A stretch of 64,000 bases of DNA from Microthrixaceae bacterium (GTDB lineage: Bacteria > Actinomycetota > Acidimicrobiia > Acidimicrobiales > Acidimicrobilacustridaceae): positions 1-64,000 of the forward strand of contig CANFHM010000001.1 in assembly GCA_947446975.1 (NCBI GenBank), in the 5' to 3' direction. Position 1 is the first letter of the stretch. Every line of letters starts with the position of its first letter. This document shows positions 18,153 through 27,058 of this stretch, one piece after another. The position numbers were made by a program, and so were the translations under genes. The notes beneath the pieces were generated by a model that was not told where the DNA came from, did not search any database, and saw only the letters and a program-made list of their open reading frames with translations.

Positions 18153-18863
18153 TCAGGACACCGAATAGAGGGTGGGGTCGGCGATCCCGGCATCGGCGAA
18201 CCCGCGGGCCCGCAGCAGACACGCCTCACAGGACCCGCAGGCGCCGCCATCGGCACCCGGGTCGTAGCAGGTGGATGTTCGCGAGTAGTCGACCCCGAGT
18301 GACATCCCGAGCGAGATGATCTCCCCCTTCGTCAGGTCGATGAGCGGGGTGTGGATCCGCAGCGGCGATCCCTCGATGCCCCGGCGGGTGGCCACGGCGG
18401 CCATGGCGGCGAAGGCGTCGATGAACTCGGGACGACAGTCGGGATAGCCGGAGTAGTCGACGGCGTTCACCCCGATGAAGACGTCGTCGGCGCCGCGAAC
18501 CTCGGCCACCGCCATGGCGATGCTCAGGAAGATCGTGTTGCGGGCCGGGACGTAGGTGATCGGGACACCCACCGGGGTCTCCTCGAGCGAGTCATGGTGG
18601 GGCACGGCCAGCTCCGGATCCACGAGCGCTGATCCGCCGAACGCCGCCAGATCGATGTCGGAGATGATGTGTTCGACGCCGGCCGCCGCGGCGAGGGCCG
18701 CCGCGCATTCCAGTTCCACGGTGTGGCGCTGCCCGTAGCGGAAGCTCAGGGCGATGGGCGTGAACCCCTCGGAACGGGCGATGGCGAGGCAGGTGGTGGA
18801 GTCGAGTCCGCCGGAGAACAGGACGATCGCCGGGCGAGCGCCGGGTTCGGCGGTGGGCGTCAC
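18153..18863 (-). CDS. queC: 7-cyano-7-deazaguanine synthase (QueC)
   Basis: 236 residues. PP-loop ATPase motif [10 protein letters not shown] sits at the N-terminus, and C-terminal zinc ligands lie in STCYDP and [10 protein letters not shown]. The enzyme converts 7-carboxy-7-deazaguanine to preQ0 with ATP and ammonia, a step to queuosine or deazapurine products. queD, queE and folE are not in the window, so the rest of the pathway must lie elsewhere. The GTG start at 18863 overlaps the carboxylesterase stop (GTGA); a longer ATG reading to 18878 is less likely. Nothing around it suggests a phage or DNA-modification island. Confidence 0.9.
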   Translation of the reverse strand: MTPTAEPGARPAIVLFSGGLDSTTCLAIARSEGFTPIALSFRYGQRHTVELECAAALAAAAGVEHIISDIDLAAFGGSALVDPELAVPHHDSLEETPVGVPITYVPARNTIFLSIAMAVAEVRGADDVFIGVNAVDYSGYPDCRPEFIDAFAAMAAVATRRGIEGSPLRIHTPLIDLTKGEIISLGMSLGVDYSRTSTCYDPGADGGACGSCEACLLRARGFADAGIADPTLYSVS

Positions 18864-20374
18864 AGGATGCCGTCCCACAGCACGCGCTCATGCCCGTCGT
18901 GATCGTGGAGCAGTTCCCGGGTGAGGTCGAACCGCATGGCCGGACGCGAGGTGGTGTCGGCCTCCGGCCACTGGGGCAGCCCGTCGTGGCCGGGATCGCC
19001 GGTGCGGGCGAAGGCCAGCCAGGCGTCCTGCATGTGCAGCGCCAGTTCCCGCAGCTGTGGGTCGGGGGCGGCCCCGAGGATCATCGCCGCACCCGGATTG
19101 TCGAGCACCCCGAACACGAACGGGATCTCGAGCGCATGACAGGAGCCGAGCACGCCGTCGAACGCCGAACTGGGCCAGGAGAACAGGTACTGGTAGGTGG
19201 CGCTCGTGGCCTGCTCCCGGGCCTCGATCAGGCGGATGGCGGGGATCCGGAAGATGGCATCGGTGAGCACGGCGCTCCAGAGATCGGCCGGGGTGGCGTC
19301 GGGACGGGTGGAGCTGTAGCGGGCATGGGCCAGCTCACCGTCGCCGAACACCCGGGTGAGGCGCGCCAGCAGTTCCTCCTGCTCGAGCACACCGGAACCC
19401 ATGAGGCGGAACAGATGCCATTCGTCGAGATTGGTGCCGATGAGCAGCGGCACATCAGCGGCGCGTCCCTGCGCCACGGCCACCAGCGGGTCCTCGGGCA
19501 GCCAGTCGCCATCGATCACCGGCTGGAACACCATCGCCAGTGCGCCGGTGCGATGGGCGCTGCGGCCCGGTTCGGAGTGGATCGCGCCGTCGACGCGTGT
19601 GCCCGCCTCGACCAGTGCCTGCGGCGGCAGGGCGCGCAGCTCCTCGATGGTGGACACGCCGAGATCGGCCATGATCGCCGCGGTGACACCCGCGGCCACC
19701 GTGGTGGACATCACATGCTCGGCGGCACCGCTCTGGGCGATGGCCCGGTGGAACAGACCGCGAGCGGCAGGGGTGGCCAGCAGCGTGGAGACGCTCATGG
19801 CACCGGCGGACTCACCGAAGATGGTGACGTTGTCGGGATCCCCACCGAAGGCGGCGATGTTCCCGCGCACCCATGCCAGCGCCGCCGCCTGGTCGAGGAT
19901 GCCGTTCATGCCGCTGGAGCGGAGGCCCTCGTCGAGATCACCGAGCCAGAGGAACCCGAGCGCCCCGAGGCGATAGTTGATGGTGACCACGACGACGTCG
20001 CCGCGGGTGGCGAGTGCCGTGCCGTCGTACCAGGACGCCGAGCCGGACCCGCCGGTGAAGCTGCCGCCATGGATCCACACCATCACCGGACGGGCGGCGT
20101 CGTCACAGCCCGGGGTGAACACGTTGAGATAGAGGCAGTCCTCATCGGCGCCGGGCCCCTCGTCGCCGAGCAGCGCGGTGACCCCGCCGGGCTCGGGCCA
20201 TGCCGTGGCCCCGAAGCTGGCACCGGACCGCACGCCCTCCCACGGCTCCGGAGGTGCGGGCGGCAGGAACCGGCGTTCGCCCACCGGGGCGGCGGCGTAC
20301 GGGATCCCGCGGAACTGCCAGATCGAGTCGCGCTCGATCCCCTCGATGCGTCCATGGGCGGTGGTGATGATCAT
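18860..20374 (-). CDS. Type B carboxylesterase
   Basis: 504 residues of the carboxylesterase/para-nitrobenzyl esterase family. N-terminal [15 protein letters not shown] and [12 protein letters not shown] are family marks. The oxyanion hole is in [13 protein letters not shown], the nucleophile elbow is FGESAGAMS, and a catalytic His lies in [13 protein letters not shown]. No signal peptide, so it is cytoplasmic. It hydrolyses carboxylic esters; substrate unknown. The ATG has AGGAGG nine bases upstream and a TAGCGT -10 at 20407-20412. Its stop overlaps the queC start, making an unexpected two-gene unit. Confidence 0.9.
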   Translation of the reverse strand: MIITTAHGRIEGIERDSIWQFRGIPYAAAPVGERRFLPPAPPEPWEGVRSGASFGATAWPEPGGVTALLGDEGPGADEDCLYLNVFTPGCDDAARPVMVWIHGGSFTGGSGSASWYDGTALATRGDVVVVTINYRLGALGFLWLGDLDEGLRSSGMNGILDQAAALAWVRGNIAAFGGDPDNVTIFGESAGAMSVSTLLATPAARGLFHRAIAQSGAAEHVMSTTVAAGVTAAIMADLGVSTIEELRALPPQALVEAGTRVDGAIHSEPGRSAHRTGALAMVFQPVIDGDWLPEDPLVAVAQGRAADVPLLIGTNLDEWHLFRLMGSGVLEQEELLARLTRVFGDGELAHARYSSTRPDATPADLWSAVLTDAIFRIPAIRLIEAREQATSATYQYLFSWPSSAFDGVLGSCHALEIPFVFGVLDNPGAAMILGAAPDPQLRELALHMQDAWLAFARTGDPGHDGLPQWPEADTTSRPAMRFDLTRELLHDHDGHERVLWDGIL

Positions 20375-20406
20375 GTGGATGGGCCTCCTGCGCCGAGATC
20401 GCCGAC

Positions 20407-20412
20407 ACGCTA
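20407..20412 (-). promoter_or_regulatory. -10 element of the carboxylesterase-queC unit
   Basis: TAGCGT on the minus strand, about 33 bases before the ATG, leaving a short leader that carries AGGAGG. Confidence 0.45.
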
Positions 20413-20453
20413 CCGGTGCCGGCCCGACTGCGCCCCGGACCATCCCGTGCCCG

Positions 20454-20459
20454 TAGCGT
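20454..20459 (+). promoter_or_regulatory. -10 element for leaderless ABC1-kinase transcript
   Basis: TAGCGT, six bases, then GTG at 20466. Divergent to the carboxylesterase -10 of the same sequence. Confidence 0.55.
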
Positions 20460-20465
20460 GAGGCC

Positions 20466-21968
20466 GTGGACCGATCCCGAGCCGTGCGCGCCCTCACCAT
20501 CTCCGCATGCGCCGCTGCGCTCATCGCCCTTCTCGCCCCCGCCGTCCGTCGGTTCCGTCGTGACGGTGACGGCCCGGTGCGTCATGGCCGTCGGGCCAGC
20601 CGCAACGCCCGGCTCGCCGTGCTCGGGGTTCGCACCGGCGGCTCCTACGCCGCTCATCGGGCCCGTCGGGTGTTCGCCGATGCCGGTGAGCGACGACGTC
20701 TCGACACCGAGTTCGAGATGCGCACCGCCGAGCAGATCGCCGAGACCCTCGGGCATATGAAGGGCGCCCTGATGAAGGTCGGTCAGATGGCCAGCTACCT
20801 CGATCAGGGGCTCCCCGACCATGTGCGCACGGTGCTGGCCCAGCTCCAGCAGAACGCCCCGCCGATGAGCGCGGAGCTCGCCGCGGGCGTCATCGAGGCG
20901 GAGCTCGGGGCCCGCCCCGAACGCATCTTCGCCGAATGGGACCCGGTACCGATCGCCTCCGCCTCGATCGGTCAGGTGCATCGCGCCATGACCCACGACG
21001 GTCGGGCCGTGGCCGTGAAGGTGCAGTACCCGGGCATCGCCGAGGCCATCGCCGCCGACCTCGACAACGCCGGGCTCCTGTTCGCCGGACTCGGCCAGCT
21101 GTTCCCCGGCCTCGAGCACCGAACCATCGTGGCCGAGCTGCGCGAACGGCTCATCGAGGAGCTCGACTACGAGCATGAGGCCCGCAACCAGGACCTGTTC
21201 CGCCAGTGCTATCTCGGCCACCCGTACATCCACGTTCCCGAGGTGTTCCCGCAGCTGTCGGGTGCCACGGTGCTCACCACCGAGCTCGCCGATGGCGTCC
21301 ACTGGGACGAGGTCCTCACCTGGTCGCAGGAGGAGAAGAACCTCGCCGCCGAGACCCTCTACCGATTCGCGTTCGGCAGCCTGTTCGGACTCGCCGCCTT
21401 CAACGGCGATCCGCATCCGGGGAACTACCTGTTCCGTCCGGGCGGGCAGGTCACGTTCCTCGACTTCGGACTGGTGAAGCGCTTCACCCCCGGCGAGCTC
21501 GAGGACTTCGGCGAGATGATCAAGCACATCGTGATCGATCCGGTGCCCTCTCGGTTCCGGGCCACCGTCGAGCGGCTCGGCCTGCTCCCGGAGGGCCTCG
21601 AGGTCACCGACGCCGAGGTCTTCGAGTACCTGCGCCACTTCTACGACTTCGTCGAGGAGGACGGGATCTACACCATCACCCCGGAGTTCGGTTCCGAGAC
21701 TGTTCGACGGATCTTCGACACCAGCGGTCCGTTCGCCACCATCCAGAAGGCCGCCAACGTGCCGCCCAGCTTCGTGATCATCCAGCGGATCAACCTCGGT
21801 CTCTACGCCATGTTCGGCGAACTCATGGCGACGGGGAACTGGCGACGGCTCGCCGAGGAGATCTGGCCGTTCGTGGCCGGACCCCCATCGACCCCCATGG
21901 GGCTCGAGATCGAGCAGTGGCGGCGCCGTCGCCCGGCCGTGTCCGATGATGCGATGCTTTCGGTGTGA
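20466..21968 (+). CDS. ABC1/UbiB-family atypical kinase
   Basis: 500 residues. UbiB/ADCK hallmarks are the KxGQ motif in MKGALMKVGQMASYLDQGLP, the Ala-rich loop in IASASIGQVHRA, VAVKVQYPG with the ATP-site Lys, GDPHPGNYLF and FLDFGLVKR with the metal-binding Asp. A hydrophobic segment near residues 10-25 may anchor it. Family members support quinone or lipid metabolism as ATPases or kinases. The biotin genes follow directly by a GTGA overlap, so it is in the same transcript although no direct biotin role is known. Confidence 0.9.
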   Translation: MDRSRAVRALTISACAAALIALLAPAVRRFRRDGDGPVRHGRRASRNARLAVLGVRTGGSYAAHRARRVFADAGERRRLDTEFEMRTAEQIAETLGHMKGALMKVGQMASYLDQGLPDHVRTVLAQLQQNAPPMSAELAAGVIEAELGARPERIFAEWDPVPIASASIGQVHRAMTHDGRAVAVKVQYPGIAEAIAADLDNAGLLFAGLGQLFPGLEHRTIVAELRERLIEELDYEHEARNQDLFRQCYLGHPYIHVPEVFPQLSGATVLTTELADGVHWDEVLTWSQEEKNLAAETLYRFAFGSLFGLAAFNGDPHPGNYLFRPGGQVTFLDFGLVKRFTPGELEDFGEMIKHIVIDPVPSRFRATVERLGLLPEGLEVTDAEVFEYLRHFYDFVEEDGIYTITPEFGSETVRRIFDTSGPFATIQKAANVPPSFVIIQRINLGLYAMFGELMATGNWRRLAEEIWPFVAGPPSTPMGLEIEQWRRRRPAVSDDAMLSV

Positions 21969-23290
21969 CTGACGCCGAGCCGCCGACCACCCTCGCCTCC
22001 CGCCACGACCAGTGGGTGGCCCGCGATGCCGCCGTGGTCTGGCACGGGTTCACCCAGATGTCGGCCTATGCCGACAACCAGCCGATCATCGTGGCCTCGG
22101 CCGAGGGTCGGGAACTTATCGACGTCGACGGCAACCGCTATCTCGACGCCATCTCCTCACTGTGGGTCACCACCCTCGGACATCGGGTCCCCGAGCTCGA
22201 CGCCGCCGCACGTGAGCAGCTCGACCGGGTGGCCCACACCACCCTGCTCGGCAACGGCAACGTGGCCACCATCGCGCTCGCCGAGGCGCTGGCGCCCTGC
22301 GTGCCGGTGAGCGAACCGCATTTCCTGTTCGCCTCCGATGGTGCCGCCGCCGTGGAGCAGGCCCTCAAGATCGCCTTCCAGTTCTGGACCAACCAGGGCA
22401 TCACCACCCGCACCCGGTACCTCGCCCTCGGTGGCGCCTATCACGGCGACACCATCGGTTCGATCTCGGTGGGGGCCGGCGGGTTCGGCACCGACGTGTT
22501 CGATCCGCTGCGGTTCCCCGTGCTCCGAGCCCCCGGCTACGACGACCCGGGCTGGGCCGACACCGCCGTGGCGCTCATCGCCGCCCACGGTCATGAGCTC
22601 GCCGCCGTGGTCATCGAGCCGCTCGTGCAGGGTGCAGTGGGCATGTGGGTCACCGAGCCCGACGCCGTCGAGCGCGTGGCCGAGGCCTGCCGCGAGCACG
22701 ATGTCCTGCTCATCGCCGATGAAGTGGCCACCGGATTCGGACGCACGGGCACGCTGTTCGCCTCGCAGCAGTGCAGGATCCGACCCGACATCATGTGCAT
22801 CGGCAAGGGACTCACCGGCGGGTACCTCGCCATGGCAGCCACCGTGGCCTCACGTCGTGTGTACCAGGCGTTCCTCGGTCCCGACCTCAGCGAGATGACC
22901 CTCTACCACGGCCATTCCTTCTCGGGGAACGCGCTGGCCGCAGCGGTGGCGCTCCGCCATCTGCGGCTGTTCGAGGAGCTCGAGGTGCTGCCGAACGTGC
23001 GCGCCCGGGCCGCCCAGCTCTCGACGGCGCTCGCCGGACTCGCCGCCGACCGACCCGCCGTGGGTGCGATCCGTCAGCGGGGCCTCATGGTCGGGGTCGA
23101 GATGCACCCCCCGGCCGACGGTCTGCGCTGGGGCCGGCGGATCTGCGCAGCGGCGGTGCGACGCGGGGTGCTGCTGCGCCCCCTCGGCGATGTCGTGGTG
23201 CTCATGCCCATCCTCACCAGCACCGCCGAGGAGATCGACCGGATCGTCACTGTGCTCGCCGAGGCCATCGACGAGGTCTGCGCGGCGTGA
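21965..23290 (+). CDS. bioA: Adenosylmethionine-8-amino-7-oxononanoate aminotransferase (BioA)
   Basis: 441 residues of class III PLP aminotransferases. N-terminal WHGFTQMSAYADNQP is typical of BioA, where W and Y contact KAPA. SDGAAAVEQALK, DEVATGFGRTG (PLP-contacting Asp) and IGKGLTGGYLAM (Schiff-base Lys near residue 280) complete the signature. It makes 7,8-diaminopelargonate from KAPA, using SAM as amino donor. GTG start overlaps the kinase stop by four bases. Confidence 0.95.
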   Translation: MTDAEPPTTLASRHDQWVARDAAVVWHGFTQMSAYADNQPIIVASAEGRELIDVDGNRYLDAISSLWVTTLGHRVPELDAAAREQLDRVAHTTLLGNGNVATIALAEALAPCVPVSEPHFLFASDGAAAVEQALKIAFQFWTNQGITTRTRYLALGGAYHGDTIGSISVGAGGFGTDVFDPLRFPVLRAPGYDDPGWADTAVALIAAHGHELAAVVIEPLVQGAVGMWVTEPDAVERVAEACREHDVLLIADEVATGFGRTGTLFASQQCRIRPDIMCIGKGLTGGYLAMAATVASRRVYQAFLGPDLSEMTLYHGHSFSGNALAAAVALRHLRLFEELEVLPNVRARAAQLSTALAGLAADRPAVGAIRQRGLMVGVEMHPPADGLRWGRRICAAAVRRGVLLRPLGDVVVLMPILTSTAEEIDRIVTVLAEAIDEVCAA

Positions 23291-24450
23291 ACCAGCAGGG
23301 CGCATGGTCGCAGTGGGCGGCCGGACGCATCGGGGCCATCCATGACGCCGACCAGTGGCGGGCACCCCGGGTGTTCGACGCCGCCGGGCCGATCGGGACG
23401 CTCACCGCATCGCAGCAGCAGGTGGTCTCGTTCGCCTCGAACGATTACCTCGGCCTCTCGCAGCATCCGGCCGTGCGCGCCGCGGCGGTCGAGGCCATCG
23501 GGCGATGGGGCACCGGCAGCGGCGCCTCACGGCTCGTGGTCGGTTCCCGCCCGGTGCACCATGCGCTCGAACACGCTCTCGCCCAGTGGCGCGGCACCGA
23601 GGCCGCCGTGGTGTTCCCCACCGGATTCGCCGCCAACCTCGGCGTGCTGTCCACCTTCGCCGGACCCGACGTGCACGTGTTCTCCGATTCGTTGAACCAT
23701 GCCTCAATCGTCGACGGCTGCCGCCTCGCCCGGGCCGGCGGCGCCACCATCCATGTGTACGACCATCTCGATCTCGAGAGCCTCGAGGCCGGCATCACGG
23801 CTGTCGCCGGCGCCCGGTGCATGGTGGTCACCGATGTGGCGTTCTCCATGGACGGCGATGTCGCCGACGTCGCCGCGCTCATCGACCTGTGTGCCCGGCA
23901 CGATGCACTGCTCGTGCTCGACGAGGCCCATTCCGTCCTGCAGGAGATCCCGGTCGTTCCCCTCGACCCCACGACCGGGGCCCCCACCGCCCTGGTGGTG
24001 CAGGTCGGCACGCTGTCGAAGACCCTCGGCGCACTCGGGGGTTTCGTCGCCGGTCCCCGACCGCTCATCGACCTGCTGGTCAACCGGGCCCGCTCCTACA
24101 TCTTCACCACCGCCGTGAGTCCCGCCGACGCCGCCGCCGCCCTCGCCGCCCTCGGGATCCTCACCTCGGCCGAGGGTGCACAGCTGCGTGCGCATCTGCG
24201 CACCCTGGTCGACATGATCCTGCCCGACCACCCCACCCCGATCATCCCGATCGTCGTCGGCGAGGAGCGTCGTGCCGTCGAGGCGTCGCAGTCGCTGCTG
24301 GCCATGGGTCTGCTCGTACCGGCGATCCGGCCGCCCTCCGTGCCGCCCGGATCCAGCCGCCTCCGGGTGGCGCTCAGCGCGATCCATACTGAAGCCCAGG
24401 TCGCCGAGCTGGCGACGGCACTGTCCCGACTCCCCGGAGGCACTCCCTGA
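23287..24450 (+). CDS. bioF: 8-amino-7-oxononanoate synthase (BioF)
   Basis: 387 residues of the alpha-oxoamine synthase family. VSFASNDYLGLSQHP, GSGASRLVVGS, SLNHASIVDG, LVLDEAHSV and GTLSKTLGALGG (PLP Lys near residue 240) follow the BioF order. It condenses pimeloyl thioester with alanine to KAPA. GTG start overlaps bioA (GTGA). BioF precedes BioA in the pathway but follows it in the operon. No bioB or pimeloyl-forming genes are in the window. Confidence 0.95.
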   Translation: MNQQGAWSQWAAGRIGAIHDADQWRAPRVFDAAGPIGTLTASQQQVVSFASNDYLGLSQHPAVRAAAVEAIGRWGTGSGASRLVVGSRPVHHALEHALAQWRGTEAAVVFPTGFAANLGVLSTFAGPDVHVFSDSLNHASIVDGCRLARAGGATIHVYDHLDLESLEAGITAVAGARCMVVTDVAFSMDGDVADVAALIDLCARHDALLVLDEAHSVLQEIPVVPLDPTTGAPTALVVQVGTLSKTLGALGGFVAGPRPLIDLLVNRARSYIFTTAVSPADAAAALAALGILTSAEGAQLRAHLRTLVDMILPDHPTPIIPIVVGEERRAVEASQSLLAMGLLVPAIRPPSVPPGSSRLRVALSAIHTEAQVAELATALSRLPGGTP

Positions 24451-25100
24451 TGCCCGCTCCCCGCAGACTCATCGTGGTCACCGGCACCGGCACCGAGGTG
24501 GGCAAGACCTGGGTGGCGGCCCGACTCCTGCGGGAGCTCCGGGCCGAGGGTCACGATGTGGCGGCTCGCAAGCCGGTGCAGTCCTTCGACCCCGATGATC
24601 CGTTCACCGACGCCCATCTGCTCGGTGACGCCACCGGTGAGAGCGCCACCGACGTCTGCCCCCGCCACCGCTGGCTCCCGATCCCGATGGCACCGCCGAT
24701 GGCCGCCGACGCACTCGGCCGTCCGCCGTTCACCGTGGCCGATCTCGCCGCCGAGATCACCTGGCCGGTCCCCGGTCCCGACATCGCGATGGTCGAGTGC
24801 GTGGGTGGGGTCCGGTCCCCCCATGCCTCCGATGGCGATGCCATCACGCTCATCGAGGAACTCCAGCCCGATCTCGTGCTGCTCGTGGCCGATGCCGGTC
24901 TCGGCACGGTGAACGCCGTTCGTCTCAGCCTCGAGGCCATCGATCGCGGCTCCCATGTGGCCACCCCCATCGTGGTGCTCAACCGCTACGACCCGACGGT
25001 GGATCTCCATCGCCGCAACCGCGAATGGCTCGAGACCCACCTCCCCGTCGAGGTCCTGTCCTCGGTGCCCGCCGTGATGAACCGGCTGCGCCCGAACTGA
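24450..25100 (+). CDS. bioD: Dethiobiotin synthetase (BioD)
   Basis: 216 residues. P-loop VVTGTGTEVGKTWVAA is at residues 9-24, with RKPVQSF supplying the second Lys and MVECVGGVRSP the metal-site acidic residue; LNRYDP near the C-terminus replaces the usual NxxD base-recognition loop. It closes the ureido ring of dethiobiotin with CO2 and ATP. ATG overlaps the bioF stop by one base. Last gene of the biotin operon, followed by a strong hairpin. Confidence 0.93.
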   Translation: MPAPRRLIVVTGTGTEVGKTWVAARLLRELRAEGHDVAARKPVQSFDPDDPFTDAHLLGDATGESATDVCPRHRWLPIPMAPPMAADALGRPPFTVADLAAEITWPVPGPDIAMVECVGGVRSPHASDGDAITLIEELQPDLVLLVADAGLGTVNAVRLSLEAIDRGSHVATPIVVLNRYDPTVDLHRRNREWLETHLPVEVLSSVPAVMNRLRPN

Positions 25101-25107
25101 CCCTCTC

Positions 25108-25123
25108 CCCCCGGAAGGGGGGT
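25108..25123 (+). terminator. Terminator hairpin after bioD
   Basis: Six C and six G residues pair around a GGAA tetraloop (25114-25117), eight bases after the stop. The stem is very stable, followed by only two T residues, so intrinsic termination is likely but not canonical. Confidence 0.6.
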
Positions 25124-25134
25124 TCGCGGACAAT

Positions 25135-25153
25135 TCCCCGCCCGATAGGGGAA
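25135..25153. promoter_or_regulatory. Palindrome upstream of the CarH-like regulator
   Basis: TTCCCC, seven bases, GGGGAA: a perfect inverted repeat ending 17 bases before the TACGTT -10 (25171-25176). It therefore sits over the -35 region, where a repressor would act. A second TTCCCC follows at 25175-25180. It is a candidate autoregulatory operator. Confidence 0.45.
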
Positions 25154-25170
25154 ACAGGTGTGACGAACGC

Positions 25171-25176
25171 TACGTT
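25171..25176 (+). promoter_or_regulatory. -10 element of the CarH-like operon
   Basis: TACGTT, giving a leader of about 55 bases before the ATG at 25239. The leader carries GGAAG and GAGGTG as possible ribosome sites. Confidence 0.4.
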
Positions 25177-25238
25177 CCCCTCCGTCCCCCCGACGGCAGT
25201 TCACCCCTGCCACCCCCCCCCGACGGAAGTGAGGTGAC

Positions 25239-26099
25239 ATGACGGCTGAGTCGATCACCCTCAATGAAGCCGCCGAGCGACTCGGCGTGCATTACATGAC
25301 CGCGTATCGCTACGTCCGCACCGGTCGCCTCCACGCCGTGAAGGTCGGAGGGGAATGGCAGGTCGGACTCGCTGATCTCGACGCCTTCACCGCTGCGGCG
25401 GCGGCACCGGCCACCGCGACCGCAGCCCGCTCCGGGCGGGCGGGCCGGGCCGGACGGGCCGACTACCACCAGCGCCTCGAGGATCGTCTCCTCGTCGGAG
25501 ATGAGAACGGCGCCTGGAGCGTCATCGAATCCGCCCTCGCCTCAGGCACCGAACCCCGCGACATCTACCTCGACGTGCTCGCCCCGGCGCTGGCCCACAT
25601 CGGTGAGGAATGGGCCGCAGGACGGGTCACGGTCGCCGAGGAGCACCGCGCCTCGGTGGTCACCCAGCGCATCATCGGACGGCTCGGCCCGCGGTTCAAC
25701 CGGCCCGGCCGCAAGCGGGGCACGATCGTCACCGGTGCGCCGCAGGGCGACCATCACAGCGTGCCCAGTTCCATGGCCTCCGATCTCCTCCGGGGGCAGG
25801 GCTTCGAGGTCATCGATCTCGGCGCCAACACCCCGGCCCAGTCGTTCCTCGACGCCCTGAGCGGCATCGACGATCTCGTGGCGGCGGGCCTGTGCGCCAC
25901 CCGCAGCGACAACGAGGCGGCCATCGAGGACACCATCGAGATGATTCACAAGAGCATCGCCTGCCCGGTGGTGCTCGGTGGTGGCGCCATCACGCCCACC
26001 ACCCGCGACTGCGGTGCCGATGTCGTCTCCTACGATCCCGGCTCGATGCTCGCTGCGTTCGAGGAACTCGCCGTCAGGAACTCCCGGTCCCGGTCGTGA
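25239..26099 (+). CDS. CarH/LitR-type cobalamin-binding light-sensing regulator
   Basis: 286 residues. Residues 5-50 are a winged helix-turn-helix of the MerR/excisionase type (AAERLGVHYMTAYRYVRTGR). Residues 78-150 form the helical cobalamin-cap domain and contain W125-x9-E135-H136, the CarH signature that packs over the 5'-deoxyadenosyl group. Residues 160-280 are a Rossmann B12 domain with QGDHHSVP (Asp171, His173 as lower ligand candidate) and VLGGGAIT. The Gly of the common DxHxxG motif is Pro here. In Thermus CarH the equivalents are W131, E141, H142 and H177. The protein should bind DNA in the dark with AdoCbl and release it in light. An Ala/Arg-rich linker (51-75) joins the halves. 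Confidence 0.85.
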   Translation: MTAESITLNEAAERLGVHYMTAYRYVRTGRLHAVKVGGEWQVGLADLDAFTAAAAAPATATAARSGRAGRAGRADYHQRLEDRLLVGDENGAWSVIESALASGTEPRDIYLDVLAPALAHIGEEWAAGRVTVAEEHRASVVTQRIIGRLGPRFNRPGRKRGTIVTGAPQGDHHSVPSSMASDLLRGQGFEVIDLGANTPAQSFLDALSGIDDLVAAGLCATRSDNEAAIEDTIEMIHKSIACPVVLGGGAITPTTRDCGADVVSYDPGSMLAAFEELAVRNSRSRS

Positions 26100-27058
26100 A
26101 CCCCCGCTCTTCGCAGAGCGCCGTCGATCAGATCCTCGAGCTGGCGATCGCCCCCAGCTGGAGCAGTGTGGGCTACGACATCCGCCGGCGGATGTTCGGC
26201 TGGGACGCCGCTGCGCTGCCCCGTCTCGACGGGAGGGTCATCGTGCTCACCGGGTTCACCTCGGGCATCGGACGGGCCGCCGCCTCTGCGCTCGGGGCGC
26301 TGGGCGCCACCCTGCATCTGGTGGGTCGCGATCCCGGTCGGGTGGCGGCCACCAGCGCCGAGCTCGCCGGTGAGGGCGTCGAGGTCTCGACGAGCATCGC
26401 CGATCTGTCCGATCTCGACGCCGTGCGGCGCATCGCCGCCGAGATCATCGAGCAGCACCCCTCGATCGATGTGCTGATCCACAATGCCGGTGCTCTCACC
26501 CGCACGTACGCCACCTCCCCCCAGGGGTACGAGACCACAGTCGCGGCGCAGGTGCTCGGTCCGTTCCTGCTCACCACCCTGCTGCTGGAACCACTGCGGG
26601 CGGCGCGGGGCCGCGTGCTCACCGTGGCCTCCGGGGGCATGTACGCCGAGCGACTCTCGGTGGCCGACCTCGAGATGACCCCGGATGACTACGACGGCGT
26701 GCGCGCCTATGCCCGGGCCAAGCGGGCCCAGGTGGAACTCACCCGTGAATGGACCCGGCGCGGCGATGGCACCGTGAGCTTCCACACCATGCATCCGGGC
26801 TGGGCCGACACCCCCGGTGTGGTCGAGTCGCTGCCGACCTTCCATCGCATCACCCGACCCTTCCTGCGGGATCCCGCGGCCGGCGCCGACACGCTCGTGT
26901 GGCTGGCGGCCGTCGATCAGGACGAGCTCGGCACCAGTGGCGGGTTCTGGCTCGACCGACGTCGACGGTCCATCAGCAAGCTGCCCTGGACCGATGCACC
27001 TGCCGGGGAGCGCTACCGGTTGTGGAGCTGGTGCACGGAGCGCACCGGACTCGACTGA
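26096..27058 (+). CDS. Short-chain dehydrogenase coupled to the CarH-like regulator
   Basis: 320 residues. Rossmann motif VLTGFTSGIGRAAA is near residue 45, IHNAG near 125, and a catalytic-type Tyr-x3-Lys in YARAKRAQ near 205. The shape resembles DHRS12/retinol-dehydrogenase-like SDRs. The first 40 residues form an extra N-terminal helix region (PSWSSVGYDIRRRMFGW), also seen in that subgroup. GTG start overlaps the regulator stop by four bases, so expression follows the regulator, and light control is expected if the regulator is a working CarH. Substrate not known; a lipid or isoprenoid alcohol or ketone is a guess from the family. Confidence 0.82.
   Translation: MNPRSSQSAVDQILELAIAPSWSSVGYDIRRRMFGWDAAALPRLDGRVIVLTGFTSGIGRAAASALGALGATLHLVGRDPGRVAATSAELAGEGVEVSTSIADLSDLDAVRRIAAEIIEQHPSIDVLIHNAGALTRTYATSPQGYETTVAAQVLGPFLLTTLLLEPLRAARGRVLTVASGGMYAERLSVADLEMTPDDYDGVRAYARAKRAQVELTREWTRRGDGTVSFHTMHPGWADTPGVVESLPTFHRITRPFLRDPAAGADTLVWLAAVDQDELGTSGGFWLDRRRRSISKLPWTDAPAGERYRLWSWCTERTGLD

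Noticed and set aside
18153-18863. queC as part of a deazapurine DNA-modification (dpd) island
   Set aside because: No dpdA-like transglycosylase or other dpd genes lie nearby; the neighbours are a carboxylesterase and housekeeping genes.
18890-20461. Plus-strand open frame of 523 codons opposite the carboxylesterase
   Set aside because: Composition is His/Gly/Glu-rich without domains, and the opposite strand carries complete esterase motifs.
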